64,000 nt of DNA. It comes from Haloglomus irregulare (GTDB lineage: Archaea > Halobacteriota > Halobacteria > Halobacteriales > Haloarculaceae). A program made the position numbers and the translations under genes. Where the stretch lies: assembly GCF_007421925.1 (NCBI RefSeq), contig NZ_QMDX01000005.1, forward strand, positions 186,001-250,000, in the 5' to 3' direction. Positions 8,126-16,963 of the stretch are shown here, in pieces. Positions within the stretch are counted from its first letter, which is position 1. Each line of letters begins with the position of its first letter. Under the pieces are notes generated by a model. It worked only from the letters and a program-made list of their open reading frames with translations, was not told the origin of the DNA and ran no database searches.

Positions 8126-11100
8126 TCAATCGCCACCCTCGGCGAGCGCCCCATCGCCGTCGGCCTCGTCGTCGATCTCCTCCAGTACGCGCTGATGGAA
8201 CTCCTGCAGGACGGCGGACTCGTCCTCGGCGAGCACCACGTCGCTGGCCATCAGCGTCGCCAGACCGAACGCCCGCGGTGTCGGCGTCTCGACGGTGTGG
8301 TGGACGACTTCGAGGCCTCCGCGCTGGAGCTCCCGCAACACGGCCTCGATACCCGCGAGGTTGAGCTTGTCCTCGAGGATCTCGCGGTAGGTCTCCTCGA
8401 TGACCGAGAAGTCCGTCAGCTCCTCGGCGAACGAGAGCAGCATCTCGCTGGAGACCTGCTGCTGGGCCGCGGACTTCTCGTAGCCCTTGTAGCGCTTCAG
8501 GATGAGCAGCGCCCGGGTCGCGTTGATGCGGAAGTAGCGCTTCAGCAGGTCGGTCCCGTCGAGCGCGTCCCGCAGGTCCGCGCGGGCCTGCCCCGGGGGG
8601 ATGCTCTCCAGCACGCCCGGGAGGTCGACCTTCCGGTTCAGCGGCATCGACAGCGTGAACCCGTGGTCGGCGACGGCGACCTGGACGTTGGCGTTTGCCT
8701 CCTGCGCGCAGCGGTAGGCCAGCAGCCGCGAGAACCCGTCGTTGAACCGGCGGCCGTAGTTGGAGTGGACGTAGTAGTGGCGCTCGTACTGCTCGCGGTC
8801 CAGTTCCTCCTCCACGACGAGGCGGCCGTCCGTGGCGACGCTGTCGGCGCCGGCATAGCGGACCTGCTCGTCGAACATCCGCGTCACCGCACGGACGGAG
8901 TGCTCGTCCAGTGGGAACTCGCGGAGCCACTCGCGGACCGCGGGCGGCCCACCGTCCACCAGCTCGGCCAGCAGCTCCCGCTGGAAGGCGAGTATCTCCC
9001 GGCCGAGGTCGTATGAGAGCGGCAGGCGCTCGGAGAACCACGACGGGACGGTCGGCCGCGCGCCCGTCGGGTCGGCGTACACCTTCGACCCGCGGCGGTA
9101 GCGGTACTCGTAGTTCGACCCGCCGAGCACGAACACGTCGCCGGTCTCCAGGGTGTCGAGGTACTCCTCGTCGAGCTGGCCGACCCACTCGTCGCCCGAG
9201 CGTGTGAACACGTCACAGGTGAACGAGTCCGGGATGGTGCCGATGTTGGTCATGTAGATGACCCGTGCCATCCGACCGCGCTTCCCGATCAGCGGCCTGC
9301 CGGGGTCGAACTCCTCGTAGTGGTGCTCCCCGCCCGGCGCGTCGTTGGTGTCACGCCAGATCTTCGCGTAGACGTTGCGCTCCTCCAGCCCGTCGTAGTC
9401 GGCGGTCAGATAGCGGAACAGCCGCTCGAACTCGGCGTCGGAGAAGTTCCGGTACGGGTACGCCCGTCGTAGTATCTCGCGGATCTCCCGCTCCGGCCGG
9501 GGCCCGTTGATGGCCATCCCGTACACCTGCTGGGCGGCGACGTCCTGGGCGTCCTCGGGGACGAACACCCGGTCGACGAACCCCGCCTCGGCCTTCCGGA
9601 GCATCACCGCGCACTCGACGAGTTCGTCGCGGTCCAGCGCCACCACCCGGCCGGTCACGGTCTCGCCGAGCTGGTGTCCCGCGCGCCCCACCCGCTGCAG
9701 GAGCGCGGCGACGGACTTGGGCGACCCGACCTGGACCACGAGGTCGATATGTGGCATGTCGATGCCCAGCTCCAGCGAGGTGCTCGTGGTCACCACGTCC
9801 ACGTCGCCGGTCTTGAGCAGCTCCTCGACGCGCTCGCGCTCCTCCTTCGACAGCGAGCCGTGGTGACAGCCCGAGTTCGACTCGTCGTAGCCCGGATAGT
9901 TCTCGCGGAGGTTGTGCAGCACCCGTTCGGCTCCGGACCGCGTGTTCGTGAACACGAGCGTGTTGGTCGCGTCCCCGATCCACTCGTGGAGCCGGTCGTA
10001 GAACCGCTCGTTGACGATGCCCGGCGGCGTGTCGATGAGGTCGTCCGTGGGGCAATGCAGCTCGATGTCGAAGTCCCGGACGAACCGGGCGTCGACGATC
10101 TCGTAGTCCCGGACCGTGGGGTCGCGGTCGGCGCCGGACCGGCCGTCAGGGGGGCCCGATTCGACGGCCCCGGCGTCGACATCGGGGGCCGCGCTCGGGG
10201 TGCTCCCGACGGGCGCGGCGTCGGCTGGTCCGGCGTCGGCGGGCGTCTCGCAGCCGACGAGGAACTCCGCCATGCCCGACAGCGGCTCCACGGTCGCCGA
10301 GCAGCCGATGCGGGTCGGCGAGCCCTCCGCCATGGTCTCCAGCCGCTCCAGCGAGACGGCCATGTGGGTGCCGCGCTTGTTGTCGGCCAGCGAGTGGATC
10401 TCGTCGACGATGACGTACTCCACTGTCTCCAGTTTCCGCTTGAACTTCGGGGAGTTCAGCAGGATGGCCAGCGTCTCCGGCGTGGTGTTGAGGATGTGCG
10501 GCGTCGTCGAGAGCATCGCCTGCCGGTCACTGTCGCTGGTGTCGCCGTGCCGGATGGCATGGCGCAGGTCGACGTCCTCGTGGCCGTTGGCCGCCAGCTT
10601 GTCCGTGATGGCGTCGATGGGTTCGGCCAGGTTCCGGTGGATGTCGTTGGCGAGCGACTTCAGCGGCGAGATGTAGAGGCAGTAGACGGAGTTCCCGAGG
10701 TCGTCGGCCTTCGCCCGCCGGAACAGGTCGTTGTAGATGGCCGCGAAACTCGCCTGTGTATTGTGGAGATACATCGCTCCCCGTCCGCCAACGAAGTTGT
10801 GTGGCCCTGGTACGGACAGGTCGATTATCCGCCCTCCGTACGGCTCCGTCGATTTCTCTTCGACGGTCAGCCAGGCCACGTTCCGCGACTGAACCTCCCG
10901 GATGTCCGCCGACAGCTCGGCTACTGTCTGGTCATCGGGCAGGTCACGGAGGGTAGTTCGTAGCTTCGAGAGCGCTTCCTCGGTGATGTACCCGGACCGC
11001 CGGACCACCTCGTAGACGTTTCCGAGTTCTGCCATGAAGGCATCGTAGTCCTCGAAGTAGTCCGATAGTTCCGCGATACGCTCGTAGTCGAACTGGTACT

Positions 11101-12727
11101 TACCGACCTTCGCTCCTCCACGTCTCCCGCCCTCCGCGTACGCTTCGAGTTCGGACATCTTCGGGTGCGCGATATCGGTTTCAGCCAGCACGCGCCGGAG
11201 GTCGTCACGTCCCCGAATCGTCAGGCGGTGATACTCGTGCTCGTTCTGCTCGGGTGTGTTGGTCGCCGTTTTCTGCACCTCGGAACGTGAACACAGCACG
11301 CCGAAGGAGAGGAGTAGGTAGTTCAACTGCTCGATCTTCATCTCATTGGCCTGCGTTAGGACGATCTCCGACTCTCGGACCTCCGCCTCCAGAGAGAGAA
11401 ACGTCTCGAGAAACACGCTCTTCAGATGTCGAGGGGCATTGAGCAGCCAGTCCGGGAACGGGACTTCACGCCCGGTTCCGATATCGATTCCAACCAGTTC
11501 GGAGAGGAACGTCGCAAAGACCGTATCGGAGACGTAGTAGTCGATTTCGTGCGCTGGTTCGAACTCGACCCCGAACAGCTCCTCCATGGAGCGTCGCACG
11601 TCCTCGAGCAGGTCGCTCTGCCACTTCTGGGAAATCATGACGTACCGGCTTCGTTCGTCTCCTCCGATCTGCCCCTCCGCAAGAATGAACGCTGAGAGGC
11701 GGGCCAAATCAGCTGATAGCGTCTCGGGGTAGTGAAACCGAGACACTCGGCCGTTCGTAGTCTTCACCACGACCTCGTTGGCATCCAGCGGCTCCATCCC
11801 GTCGAGGAGCAGTTCCCGTGTCCGCGACTCCTTCGTTTCGGTCGAACCGGTTATCTGACCGTGGACAGTGGCGATGCTGGCCGAAATCCTGTCGGCGATT
11901 GCCCGCATACTCACGTCGGCGAGTGCCGTTGCGGCACGCAGCTGCTCCTCGTCCAGTTGCCCAATCGAATCGGCCTTCTCGAGGGCCTGAATGACGTCCG
12001 ATGACTCCTCCGCTGTCAGTACGATATCGAACTCCGAACGGAGGCGTTCGATGGCGCGGTCGGAATCGAGTGTGATTTTCCGCTCGGGGAGCTGGAGTTC
12101 CCTCGGTACCCCGACGCGGTCTCCCTCGGAGACCTCTTCCGCCGGCCGCCACTCCGGCCCGTCTTCGGATTCGACCAGGAGCGGATGGGCCGGGGTCACC
12201 TCCACGTCCCGGCCATACGTCGTTTGGAACCGATAGAGGGGACCTTGGTACGACTCGGAGTACACCTGCGCCGAGCTGGTCGTCACTTCTCCGTCCTGAT
12301 ACGCGAACACGGAGGAATCGCTCTCGAAGAGCTCCCCACCGTCGATATCGCCAATCTTCTGCCCACGCTGCTGGTAAAGTTCCTGTGCGCGTACCGTTCG
12401 GACCTCTCCGTGTTGTTCGACTATCAGGGGCGTGTCCGGCTTCACGCATTTCCCGCTCCCGGTCGGCGCGCAGACGAGCGTGTTCTCGCCGTCGTCGACC
12501 AGCGGGATGGCCTCCTTCTGTGGCGGCGTGAAGAAGCCGCCGTTGCCGGGGACGAACTCGCCGAACGTCTCGACCCACCACTCCCGGACCTCGGGTTCGA
12601 GGCGGGCGAGCACGTCGCTGTCGTCGATCTCGACGGTCGCGGGGTCGAACGGGAGGTCGTCGTGACAGCGGCGGAGCAGTTCACGCCCGTCGTCGGTCAG
12701 GTCGACCTCGTGCCGGTGGCTCCCCAT
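8126..12727 (-). CDS. lhr: Lhr-family ATP-dependent DNA helicase, interrupted by an intein
   Basis: This is a 1533-residue precursor. The host protein without its intein is about 970 residues, normal for haloarchaeal Lhr, an SF2 helicase linked to DNA repair. Seen in the sequence: the Q-motif-like FTPPQKEAIP; Walker A APTGSGK at 87-93, then the intein, then TQASFAAIY; the Walker B DEIH box in VDEIHSLADNKRGTHM; motif III GCSATVEPL; and motif VI LLQRVGRAGHQ. An Ala/Asp/Pro-rich low-complexity insert follows motif III (FLVGCETPADAG...). The helicase cannot bind ATP until the intein is spliced out, because the intein separates the Walker A Lys from its Thr. The divergent neighbour is an RNA methyltransferase. 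Confidence 0.95.
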   Translation of the reverse strand: MGSHRHEVDLTDDGRELLRRCHDDLPFDPATVEIDDSDVLARLEPEVREWWVETFGEFVPGNGGFFTPPQKEAIPLVDDGENTLVCAPTGSGKCVKPDTPLIVEQHGEVRTVRAQELYQQRGQKIGDIDGGELFESDSSVFAYQDGEVTTSSAQVYSESYQGPLYRFQTTYGRDVEVTPAHPLLVESEDGPEWRPAEEVSEGDRVGVPRELQLPERKITLDSDRAIERLRSEFDIVLTAEESSDVIQALEKADSIGQLDEEQLRAATALADVSMRAIADRISASIATVHGQITGSTETKESRTRELLLDGMEPLDANEVVVKTTNGRVSRFHYPETLSADLARLSAFILAEGQIGGDERSRYVMISQKWQSDLLEDVRRSMEELFGVEFEPAHEIDYYVSDTVFATFLSELVGIDIGTGREVPFPDWLLNAPRHLKSVFLETFLSLEAEVRESEIVLTQANEMKIEQLNYLLLSFGVLCSRSEVQKTATNTPEQNEHEYHRLTIRGRDDLRRVLAETDIAHPKMSELEAYAEGGRRGGAKVGKYQFDYERIAELSDYFEDYDAFMAELGNVYEVVRRSGYITEEALSKLRTTLRDLPDDQTVAELSADIREVQSRNVAWLTVEEKSTEPYGGRIIDLSVPGPHNFVGGRGAMYLHNTQASFAAIYNDLFRRAKADDLGNSVYCLYISPLKSLANDIHRNLAEPIDAITDKLAANGHEDVDLRHAIRHGDTSDSDRQAMLSTTPHILNTTPETLAILLNSPKFKRKLETVEYVIVDEIHSLADNKRGTHMAVSLERLETMAEGSPTRIGCSATVEPLSGMAEFLVGCETPADAGPADAAPVGSTPSAAPDVDAGAVESGPPDGRSGADRDPTVRDYEIVDARFVRDFDIELHCPTDDLIDTPPGIVNERFYDRLHEWIGDATNTLVFTNTRSGAERVLHNLRENYPGYDESNSGCHHGSLSKEERERVEELLKTGDVDVVTTSTSLELGIDMPHIDLVVQVGSPKSVAALLQRVGRAGHQLGETVTGRVVALDRDELVECAVMLRKAEAGFVDRVFVPEDAQDVAAQQVYGMAINGPRPEREIREILRRAYPYRNFSDAEFERLFRYLTADYDGLEERNVYAKIWRDTNDAPGGEHHYEEFDPGRPLIGKRGRMARVIYMTNIGTIPDSFTCDVFTRSGDEWVGQLDEEYLDTLETGDVFVLGGSNYEYRYRRGSKVYADPTGARPTVPSWFSERLPLSYDLGREILAFQRELLAELVDGGPPAVREWLREFPLDEHSVRAVTRMFDEQVRYAGADSVATDGRLVVEEELDREQYERHYYVHSNYGRRFNDGFSRLLAYRCAQEANANVQVAVADHGFTLSMPLNRKVDLPGVLESIPPGQARADLRDALDGTDLLKRYFRINATRALLILKRYKGYEKSAAQQQVSSEMLLSFAEELTDFSVIEETYREILEDKLNLAGIEAVLRELQRGGLEVVHHTVETPTPRAFGLATLMASDVVLAEDESAVLQEFHQRVLEEIDDEADGDGALAEGGD
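10760..12448 (-). mobile_element. Intein with LAGLIDADG endonuclease domain in Lhr Walker A
   Basis: This is an in-frame 563-residue intein (precursor residues 94-656). It begins with the nucleophile Cys94 (CVKPDTPLIV, block A). Block B is VTPAHPLLV with Thr178 and His181. Block F is VPGPHNFVGG with His643. It ends YLHN with His655 and Asn656, and the +1 residue is Thr657. All splicing residues are present, so splicing should work. The endonuclease motif LSAFILAEG (344-352) is good; the second, FLETFLSLEAEV (440-450), is degenerate. Base composition is visibly more AT-rich than the flanking helicase, a sign of separate origin. Insertion in a conserved ATP-binding motif is typical of inteins. 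Confidence 0.95.
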
Positions 12728-12832
12728 CCGTGTCTCGGCCGATGGGCGGGAGCCATGTCAAGTAGTCGCTTGCCGGCGGCCGGGTCGGGGGGCTCCGAAA
12801 CCCACTAACCCCGCCGTCGCGCACTGCCCGTA

Positions 12833-13765
12833 ATGACCGACCGCATCGACGACCCCAGGGACGTGCTCGGGCGCTACGAGCCCCTCGTGGACGATGTCGA
12901 GGCCTTCCGCGAGGCCTGCGCCCGGCCGCTCCCCGCGGTCGTCCGGGTCAACGAGATCAAGGCGACCCCCGACGAGGTGGCCGCCGGCTTCGACGACGAG
13001 GGGATCCCCTACGAACGGGTCGACTGGCACGGCGGCCTGTTCCGGCTGCCCGAGGGGAACCCCGGCGGCTCCTGGGCCTACGTCCACGGCTGGGTGTACG
13101 GCCAGGAGGAGGTCTCGGCCGTGCCGGCGCGGGTGCTCGGCCCCCGGCCCGGTGAGCGGGTGTTCGACCCGTGTGCCGCGCCCGGGAGCAAGACCACACA
13201 GCTCGCGGCGCTGATGGACGACAGTGGGCTACTGATCGCCAACGACTCCAACCTCGGCCGGCTGTCCGCGCTCCGGTCGAACGCCGAGCGCTGTGGCGTC
13301 TCCAACGTCGTCGTCACGAAGTCCGACGCGCGGAACTTCTCGCTGAAGCCATACGAGGGGACACCGTTCGACCGCGTTCTCGTCGACGTCCCCTGCTCCT
13401 GCGAGGGGACCATCCGCAAGAACCCCGACGCGCTGGCGGAGTGGACGCTCGAGCACGTCGAGGGCGTCGCTGGCGTCCAGAAGGGCATCCTCGAGCGCGC
13501 GGTCGAGATGACCCGTCCCGGCGGGACGGTCGTCTACTCCACCTGTACGTTCGCGCCCGAGGAGAACGAGGCCGTCCTCGACCACGTGCTCCGGACCGGC
13601 GACTGCGAACTCGTCCCGTTCGACCTCCCGCTCGAATCGCGGCCGGGCGTGGCCGAGTGGGAGGGCGAGACCTACGACCCGACTGTCGCGCGCGCCCGGC
13701 GCATCTACCCCCATCACAACGACACGGGTGGGTTCTTCTGTGCGAAGCTAGAGGTGACCGCCTGA
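12833..13765 (+). CDS. tRNA/rRNA cytosine-C5 methyltransferase (NSUN/RsmF type)
   Basis: This 310-residue SAM-dependent RNA m5C methyltransferase has the SAM motif FDPCAAPGSKTTQLA at 111-125, motif IV DVPCSCEGT with Cys188, and motif VI YSTCTFAPEENE with Cys238. The two cysteines are the release and nucleophile residues of the family. The C-terminal HHNDTGGFFCAKL closes the fold. The gene overlaps the next one (TGATG, 13763-13767), whose product probably supplies an RNA-binding domain. A CACTAACCCC box lies about 27 nt before the ATG. Whether the target is tRNA or rRNA cannot be decided here. Confidence 0.92.
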   Translation: MTDRIDDPRDVLGRYEPLVDDVEAFREACARPLPAVVRVNEIKATPDEVAAGFDDEGIPYERVDWHGGLFRLPEGNPGGSWAYVHGWVYGQEEVSAVPARVLGPRPGERVFDPCAAPGSKTTQLAALMDDSGLLIANDSNLGRLSALRSNAERCGVSNVVVTKSDARNFSLKPYEGTPFDRVLVDVPCSCEGTIRKNPDALAEWTLEHVEGVAGVQKGILERAVEMTRPGGTVVYSTCTFAPEENEAVLDHVLRTGDCELVPFDLPLESRPGVAEWEGETYDPTVARARRIYPHHNDTGGFFCAKLEVTA

Positions 13766-14274
13766 TGGCCGAGAACCGGCCACACCGGTTCGACCGGCTG
13801 CCGGCGACACCGGCCGAGCGGGAGGTCCCCGGCCGGGCCACCCGCGAGGGCGTCGTCGACTTCTGGGCCGAGCGGTACGGCGTCGACCCCGCCGTCTGGG
13901 ACGACTACACCTTCTGGGAGAAGGGCGCCGACAAGGTGTGGGCGTTCGCGGGCGACGTCCCGACCCCTATCGAGGTGGAGGCGCTCGGCATGACGTTCCT
14001 CCGGACCGGCGGCGAACACTGGAAACCGACGACGGACGCCGTCCAGCGGTTCGGGCGCCACGCGACCGCCGACGACACCGTGGTCGACCTCTCCCGGGAA
14101 CGTGCTCGGCATTTCCTCGCCGGCGAGGACCAGGAGCTGGACTGGGACGGCGACTGGGGCTATCTCGTCGTCCGGCACGAGTTCGGTCGCCGTGCCGAAC
14201 CCATCGGCGTCGGCCTGTTCGTCCACGGCGAGCTGCGCTCGCAGGTGCCGAAGGGCCGCCGCCGGAAGCTCTGA
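13765..14274 (+). CDS. PUA-like partner of the RNA methyltransferase
   Basis: This 169-residue protein is translated from ATG 13765 inside the stop codon of the methyltransferase gene, so translation is coupled. It begins MAENRPHRFDRLPATPAERE and contains DDYTFWEKGADKVWAF and GMTFLRTGGEHWKPTTDAVQ. It ends in a basic tail, LRSQVPKGRRRKL. The position and overall look resemble the C-terminal RNA-binding region that is fused to the methyltransferase in bacterial RsmF, here split off as its own gene. I do not recognise a named family with certainty, and the partner role is inferred from the overlap and the tail. Confidence 0.75.
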   Translation: MAENRPHRFDRLPATPAEREVPGRATREGVVDFWAERYGVDPAVWDDYTFWEKGADKVWAFAGDVPTPIEVEALGMTFLRTGGEHWKPTTDAVQRFGRHATADDTVVDLSRERARHFLAGEDQELDWDGDWGYLVVRHEFGRRAEPIGVGLFVHGELRSQVPKGRRRKL

Positions 14275-14430
14275 GCCGGCATGTGCGGGGGGAACGTCCT
14301 GCCTGTCACCGACGGAGGGTGATTTCGTGGAAACGCCGGCGGTATCGGACGGACCTGTTCGAGTGTACGACTCCAGCCGTCGGCTGGTCGGAATATCATC
14401 GATAATCCTGTTGTTTTACTCGAAACTGTA

Positions 14431-14442
14431 GTATTATTTTTA
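14431..14442 (+). promoter_or_regulatory. Promoter upstream of the small Cys-rich protein gene
   Basis: TATTATTTTTA in an unusually AT-rich stretch is the strongest TATA box in this part of the window. It sits 27-36 nt before ATG 14468, so transcription probably starts at or near that codon. Confidence 0.55.
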
Positions 14443-14467
14443 CGTGTCCGGGCCGTAGCTCGGACCG

Positions 14468-14560
14468 ATGGATGACGACCGTTCACCCGTGGGTGTCGTG
14501 CGCTTCGGCGGCGTCATAGACACCTCGGTGACGAGGAAGGTGAGGGGACCGGTGACATGA
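14468..14560 (+). CDS. Possible 30-residue leader ORF coupled to the Cys-rich protein
   Basis: This short frame starts with MDDDRSPVGVVRF. It begins at the position expected for a leaderless transcript from the box at 14431 and ends at TGA 14558-14560, which overlaps the start of the next gene (ATGA). The layout suggests a coupling ORF that delivers ribosomes to the downstream start. No family is recognised. It could equally be a chance frame in a leader. Confidence 0.3.
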   Translation: MDDDRSPVGVVRFGGVIDTSVTRKVRGPVT

Positions 14561-14838
14561 CCGGGACGGGCTCCGAGGGGTCGACGGCCGGCATACCGGT
14601 CTGCTGGCGCTGCCGGGAGTCGGAGGGACCGCTCCGTGAGGTGGCGCACCCGGACCCGGAGTGCGACCGGCGGATCCGGCTCTGTGCCGACGACTGCTGG
14701 CTGCCGGCAGCACACTACCGATGCCACCGCTGTGAGGCGGACGTCCCCCGCCGCGAGATGCGGTTCGTCGAGTCGACGACCCACGAGTTCGTGCCGGAGT
14801 GTCTGGACTGCAACCGCGCGGTCGTCTCCGGGGAGTGA
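14557..14838 (+). CDS. Small multi-CxxC (zinc-knuckle) protein
   Basis: This 93-residue hypothetical protein has four cysteine pairs: CWRC, CDRRIRLCADDC, CHRC and CLDC. The spacing suggests two zinc-binding sites, as in zinc ribbons that bind nucleic acid or protein. It is acidic outside the Cys clusters and has codon composition like its neighbours. The ATG overlaps the TGA of a 30-codon upstream frame. It faces the convergent bax1 gene. Small zinc-finger proteins of this size are abundant in haloarchaea and mostly uncharacterised. No function is assigned. Confidence 0.65.
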   Translation: MTGTGSEGSTAGIPVCWRCRESEGPLREVAHPDPECDRRIRLCADDCWLPAAHYRCHRCEADVPRREMRFVESTTHEFVPECLDCNRAVVSGE

Positions 14839-14862
14839 CCGCGGGGACGACCACGCCGTCCG

Positions 14863-16407
14863 TCAGTCCTCCTTCGACCGGACCGTTCCACCGCGCAGCC
14901 CATCCCACTCCACGCGATAGCCCAGGGCGGCGAGCGCCGCGCTCGCGTCGTCCAGCCCGTACTCGTCGAGGAGGGTCTCTGCGTCCTCCAGCGTCATCCC
15001 CGGTTCGATGCGCTCGGCGAGAGCGTCGAGCACCGCGGGGCGGACGAGCGTCCGACCAATCCGGTCGTGCTCGGGGAAGCGCTTGCCCTCGATGGCGGCC
15101 TCGCCGACCCCATGGCGCCCGGCGAGCGTCTCGATGGTCACCACGTCGTCCGCAGGGGTCAGCGCGTCCGGCAGCGCCGCGGCCGCGTCCGCGACCAGCG
15201 TGGTCTCGTACTCACGGAGCGCGTCGACCACGTCCTTCACGCGGACCGTCCCGTGGTAGGTGATGGCGCCATCCGTGAGCGCCGCCACCGCCTCGCCGAC
15301 GCCCAGCGACTCGTCGACCGCGACCAGCATCGTCACGTCCTCCAGCCCGGCCAGCTGCGAGAGCTTCTTCTCGACGTACTCCGGGGTCCAGAACCCCATT
15401 ATCTCGAAGAAGACGCGGAACCGCCGCGCCTCGCCCGGCCGGTAGTCGAACGCGAAGTCCGGGATTGCGACCCGACTGCCGGTCGCGAGCGGTTCGGGCT
15501 CGCGGACCAGTTCCCAGTCGAGGTCCAGCGCCTCGAACCGGGTCGCGAAGTCGCGCTCGACGCCCGAGTCGTACGACGGCTCCACGACCGGCTCCGTGGC
15601 CGGGACCGAGACGTCCGCGTCCGTCAGGACGAGTTCGCGCTCCGTGCCGCGGTCGTCGACGGTCGCCTCAAGCCGCCAGGCGGGGGCGCCCGCGACGGTC
15701 CGCAGCAGCCGCGCGAAGCGGGTGCCGTAGCGACGCGACCGGGAGAACGGCGCGCTCGGCCCCGTCACCACGACCTCGCGGTCGCTCGGTCCCTCGTCGC
15801 GGTCCGGCTCCGGCAGTCTGCGGACCTCGTACATCAGGCGCAGCCGCTTGACCGCCGAGACGAGTTCCTTCGGCTCCGTCGACCGCACGCGGACCTCGAG
15901 CGCGTCGAACAGCGCGGTCCCTGCCAGCGAGAGGTCGTACTGCGCGACGAGGGCAGCGGGGTCGTAGCGCGAATCGAACGCCGTCATGACCGCGCGGTCG
16001 TCGAGGTCGGCGTAGAGCGACCTGGCCACGGCGTCGACCCCGGCGTCCAGCGAGTCGGCCGCTCGGGTCAGCGCCTCGTCACGCTCGGCCGTCGTCACGA
16101 CCCCGACCGCCTCGGCCGCCTCGAAGGCGGCCCGCCGGGCACGCGGCGGGTCGACGGTCGCCCGCGTCTCGAACGTCGCCTCGCGCTCCAGCAGCTTCGC
16201 GAACCCGCGGACGAGTTTGAAGTCGCTCGCATCCCGCTCCAGCTCCGTCAGTGCCGCCTCGAGGTCGGCCCGCTCCTCGCCGACGTGTCCCTGGTAGACG
16301 CCGATGACGCGGGCCGCCAGCGACCGGGCGTCCGGGTCGTCGCCGACGAACTGCGGGTGGTAGCCGCCGCCGGCGCGGGAGACCCGGAGCAGGTCCTTCG
16401 TCAGCAT
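14863..16407 (-). CDS. bax1: Bax1 (DUF790) nuclease, XPB partner
   Basis: This 514-residue DUF790 protein, known in archaea as Bax1, binds the XPB helicase and has structure-dependent endonuclease activity in a repair machine resembling nucleotide excision repair. It starts MLTKDLLRVSRAGGGYHPQF, the hallmark DUF790 N-terminus. The nuclease core is around VAIPDFAFDYRPG ... FRVFFEIMGFWTPEYVEKKL, with acidic residues and a Lys. Start 16407 is supported by GGCTTATTCGG about 29 nt upstream. In many archaea bax1 lies directly next to xpb; here xpb is about 1.15 kb away with a lipoprotein gene between, and bax1 has its own promoter. Confidence 0.92.
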   Translation of the reverse strand: MLTKDLLRVSRAGGGYHPQFVGDDPDARSLAARVIGVYQGHVGEERADLEAALTELERDASDFKLVRGFAKLLEREATFETRATVDPPRARRAAFEAAEAVGVVTTAERDEALTRAADSLDAGVDAVARSLYADLDDRAVMTAFDSRYDPAALVAQYDLSLAGTALFDALEVRVRSTEPKELVSAVKRLRLMYEVRRLPEPDRDEGPSDREVVVTGPSAPFSRSRRYGTRFARLLRTVAGAPAWRLEATVDDRGTERELVLTDADVSVPATEPVVEPSYDSGVERDFATRFEALDLDWELVREPEPLATGSRVAIPDFAFDYRPGEARRFRVFFEIMGFWTPEYVEKKLSQLAGLEDVTMLVAVDESLGVGEAVAALTDGAITYHGTVRVKDVVDALREYETTLVADAAAALPDALTPADDVVTIETLAGRHGVGEAAIEGKRFPEHDRIGRTLVRPAVLDALAERIEPGMTLEDAETLLDEYGLDDASAALAALGYRVEWDGLRGGTVRSKED

Positions 16408-16963
16408 CCGGCTGGAGGGTGGGCAACCGACCGAATAAGCCCGTCGCCCGGGTGGGGCCGTCACCCTCACGTCGCCGCCCGCCTGCGCCGGGACGGTCGA
16501 GGCGACACGGACCGACCCCGTCGGGGACGCGAGTGCCGGTGCGCTCCCCGTGGCCGGCCGAGGGTGTCGACGCCTCGGAGCCCGCCAGCTACGACCGCCC
16601 CCTGCTGGACGCCCCGCTCCCGGTGACCGACGGCCAGCCGGTCTACCTGCCCTGTCACCGGCACGCGCCGGATCTGTCGAGGTTCGGGGAGCGCCTGCCC
16701 CACGGACGCGTCGAAGCCACCGTGGACCGGGTCGCGCCCGACCCCGCAAGTTCGATGCGCACGCCCAACGCCACGGCGCCGGGGCGAGTGGAGTTCATCC
16801 GGAAGGGGACGAAGCGGACCCGTGACCCTCTCGGCGAGCGGACTCCGTGAGAAGGTAGTGGATTCCGACGAGGGAGCGCCGTTGAACGCCTCAGTTGGTG
16901 AGGGGTTCCGGAACGCCTGCCGAAAAGAGAGTCTGCATGCAGCAGACCAATACTCCTCAAACA
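16408..16963. other. Intergenic stretch between bax1 and the lipoprotein gene
   Basis: The bax1 promoter is at 16431-16441. Most of the rest is one weak coding candidate on the plus strand (16533-16850). The remainder shows no motif. The stretch appears to be sequence inserted between xpb and bax1. Confidence 0.5.
16533..16850 (+). CDS. Possible small hypothetical protein
   Basis: This GTG-started frame of 105 codons has strong GC at third positions and an Asp/Arg/Pro-rich product (ASYDRPLLDAPLPVTDGQPV ... GRVEFIRKGTKRTRD). The composition looks coding. However, there is no promoter box about 27 nt upstream and no family is recognised. It could be a remnant carried in with the DNA that separates xpb from bax1. 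Confidence 0.3.
   Translation: MPVRSPWPAEGVDASEPASYDRPLLDAPLPVTDGQPVYLPCHRHAPDLSRFGERLPHGRVEATVDRVAPDPASSMRTPNATAPGRVEFIRKGTKRTRDPLGERTP

Noticed and set aside
10120-10260. Ala/Asp/Pro-rich stretch inside lhr as a second insertion element
   Set aside because: It contains no hairpins and looks like an ordinary low-complexity linker lengthened in a halophile protein.
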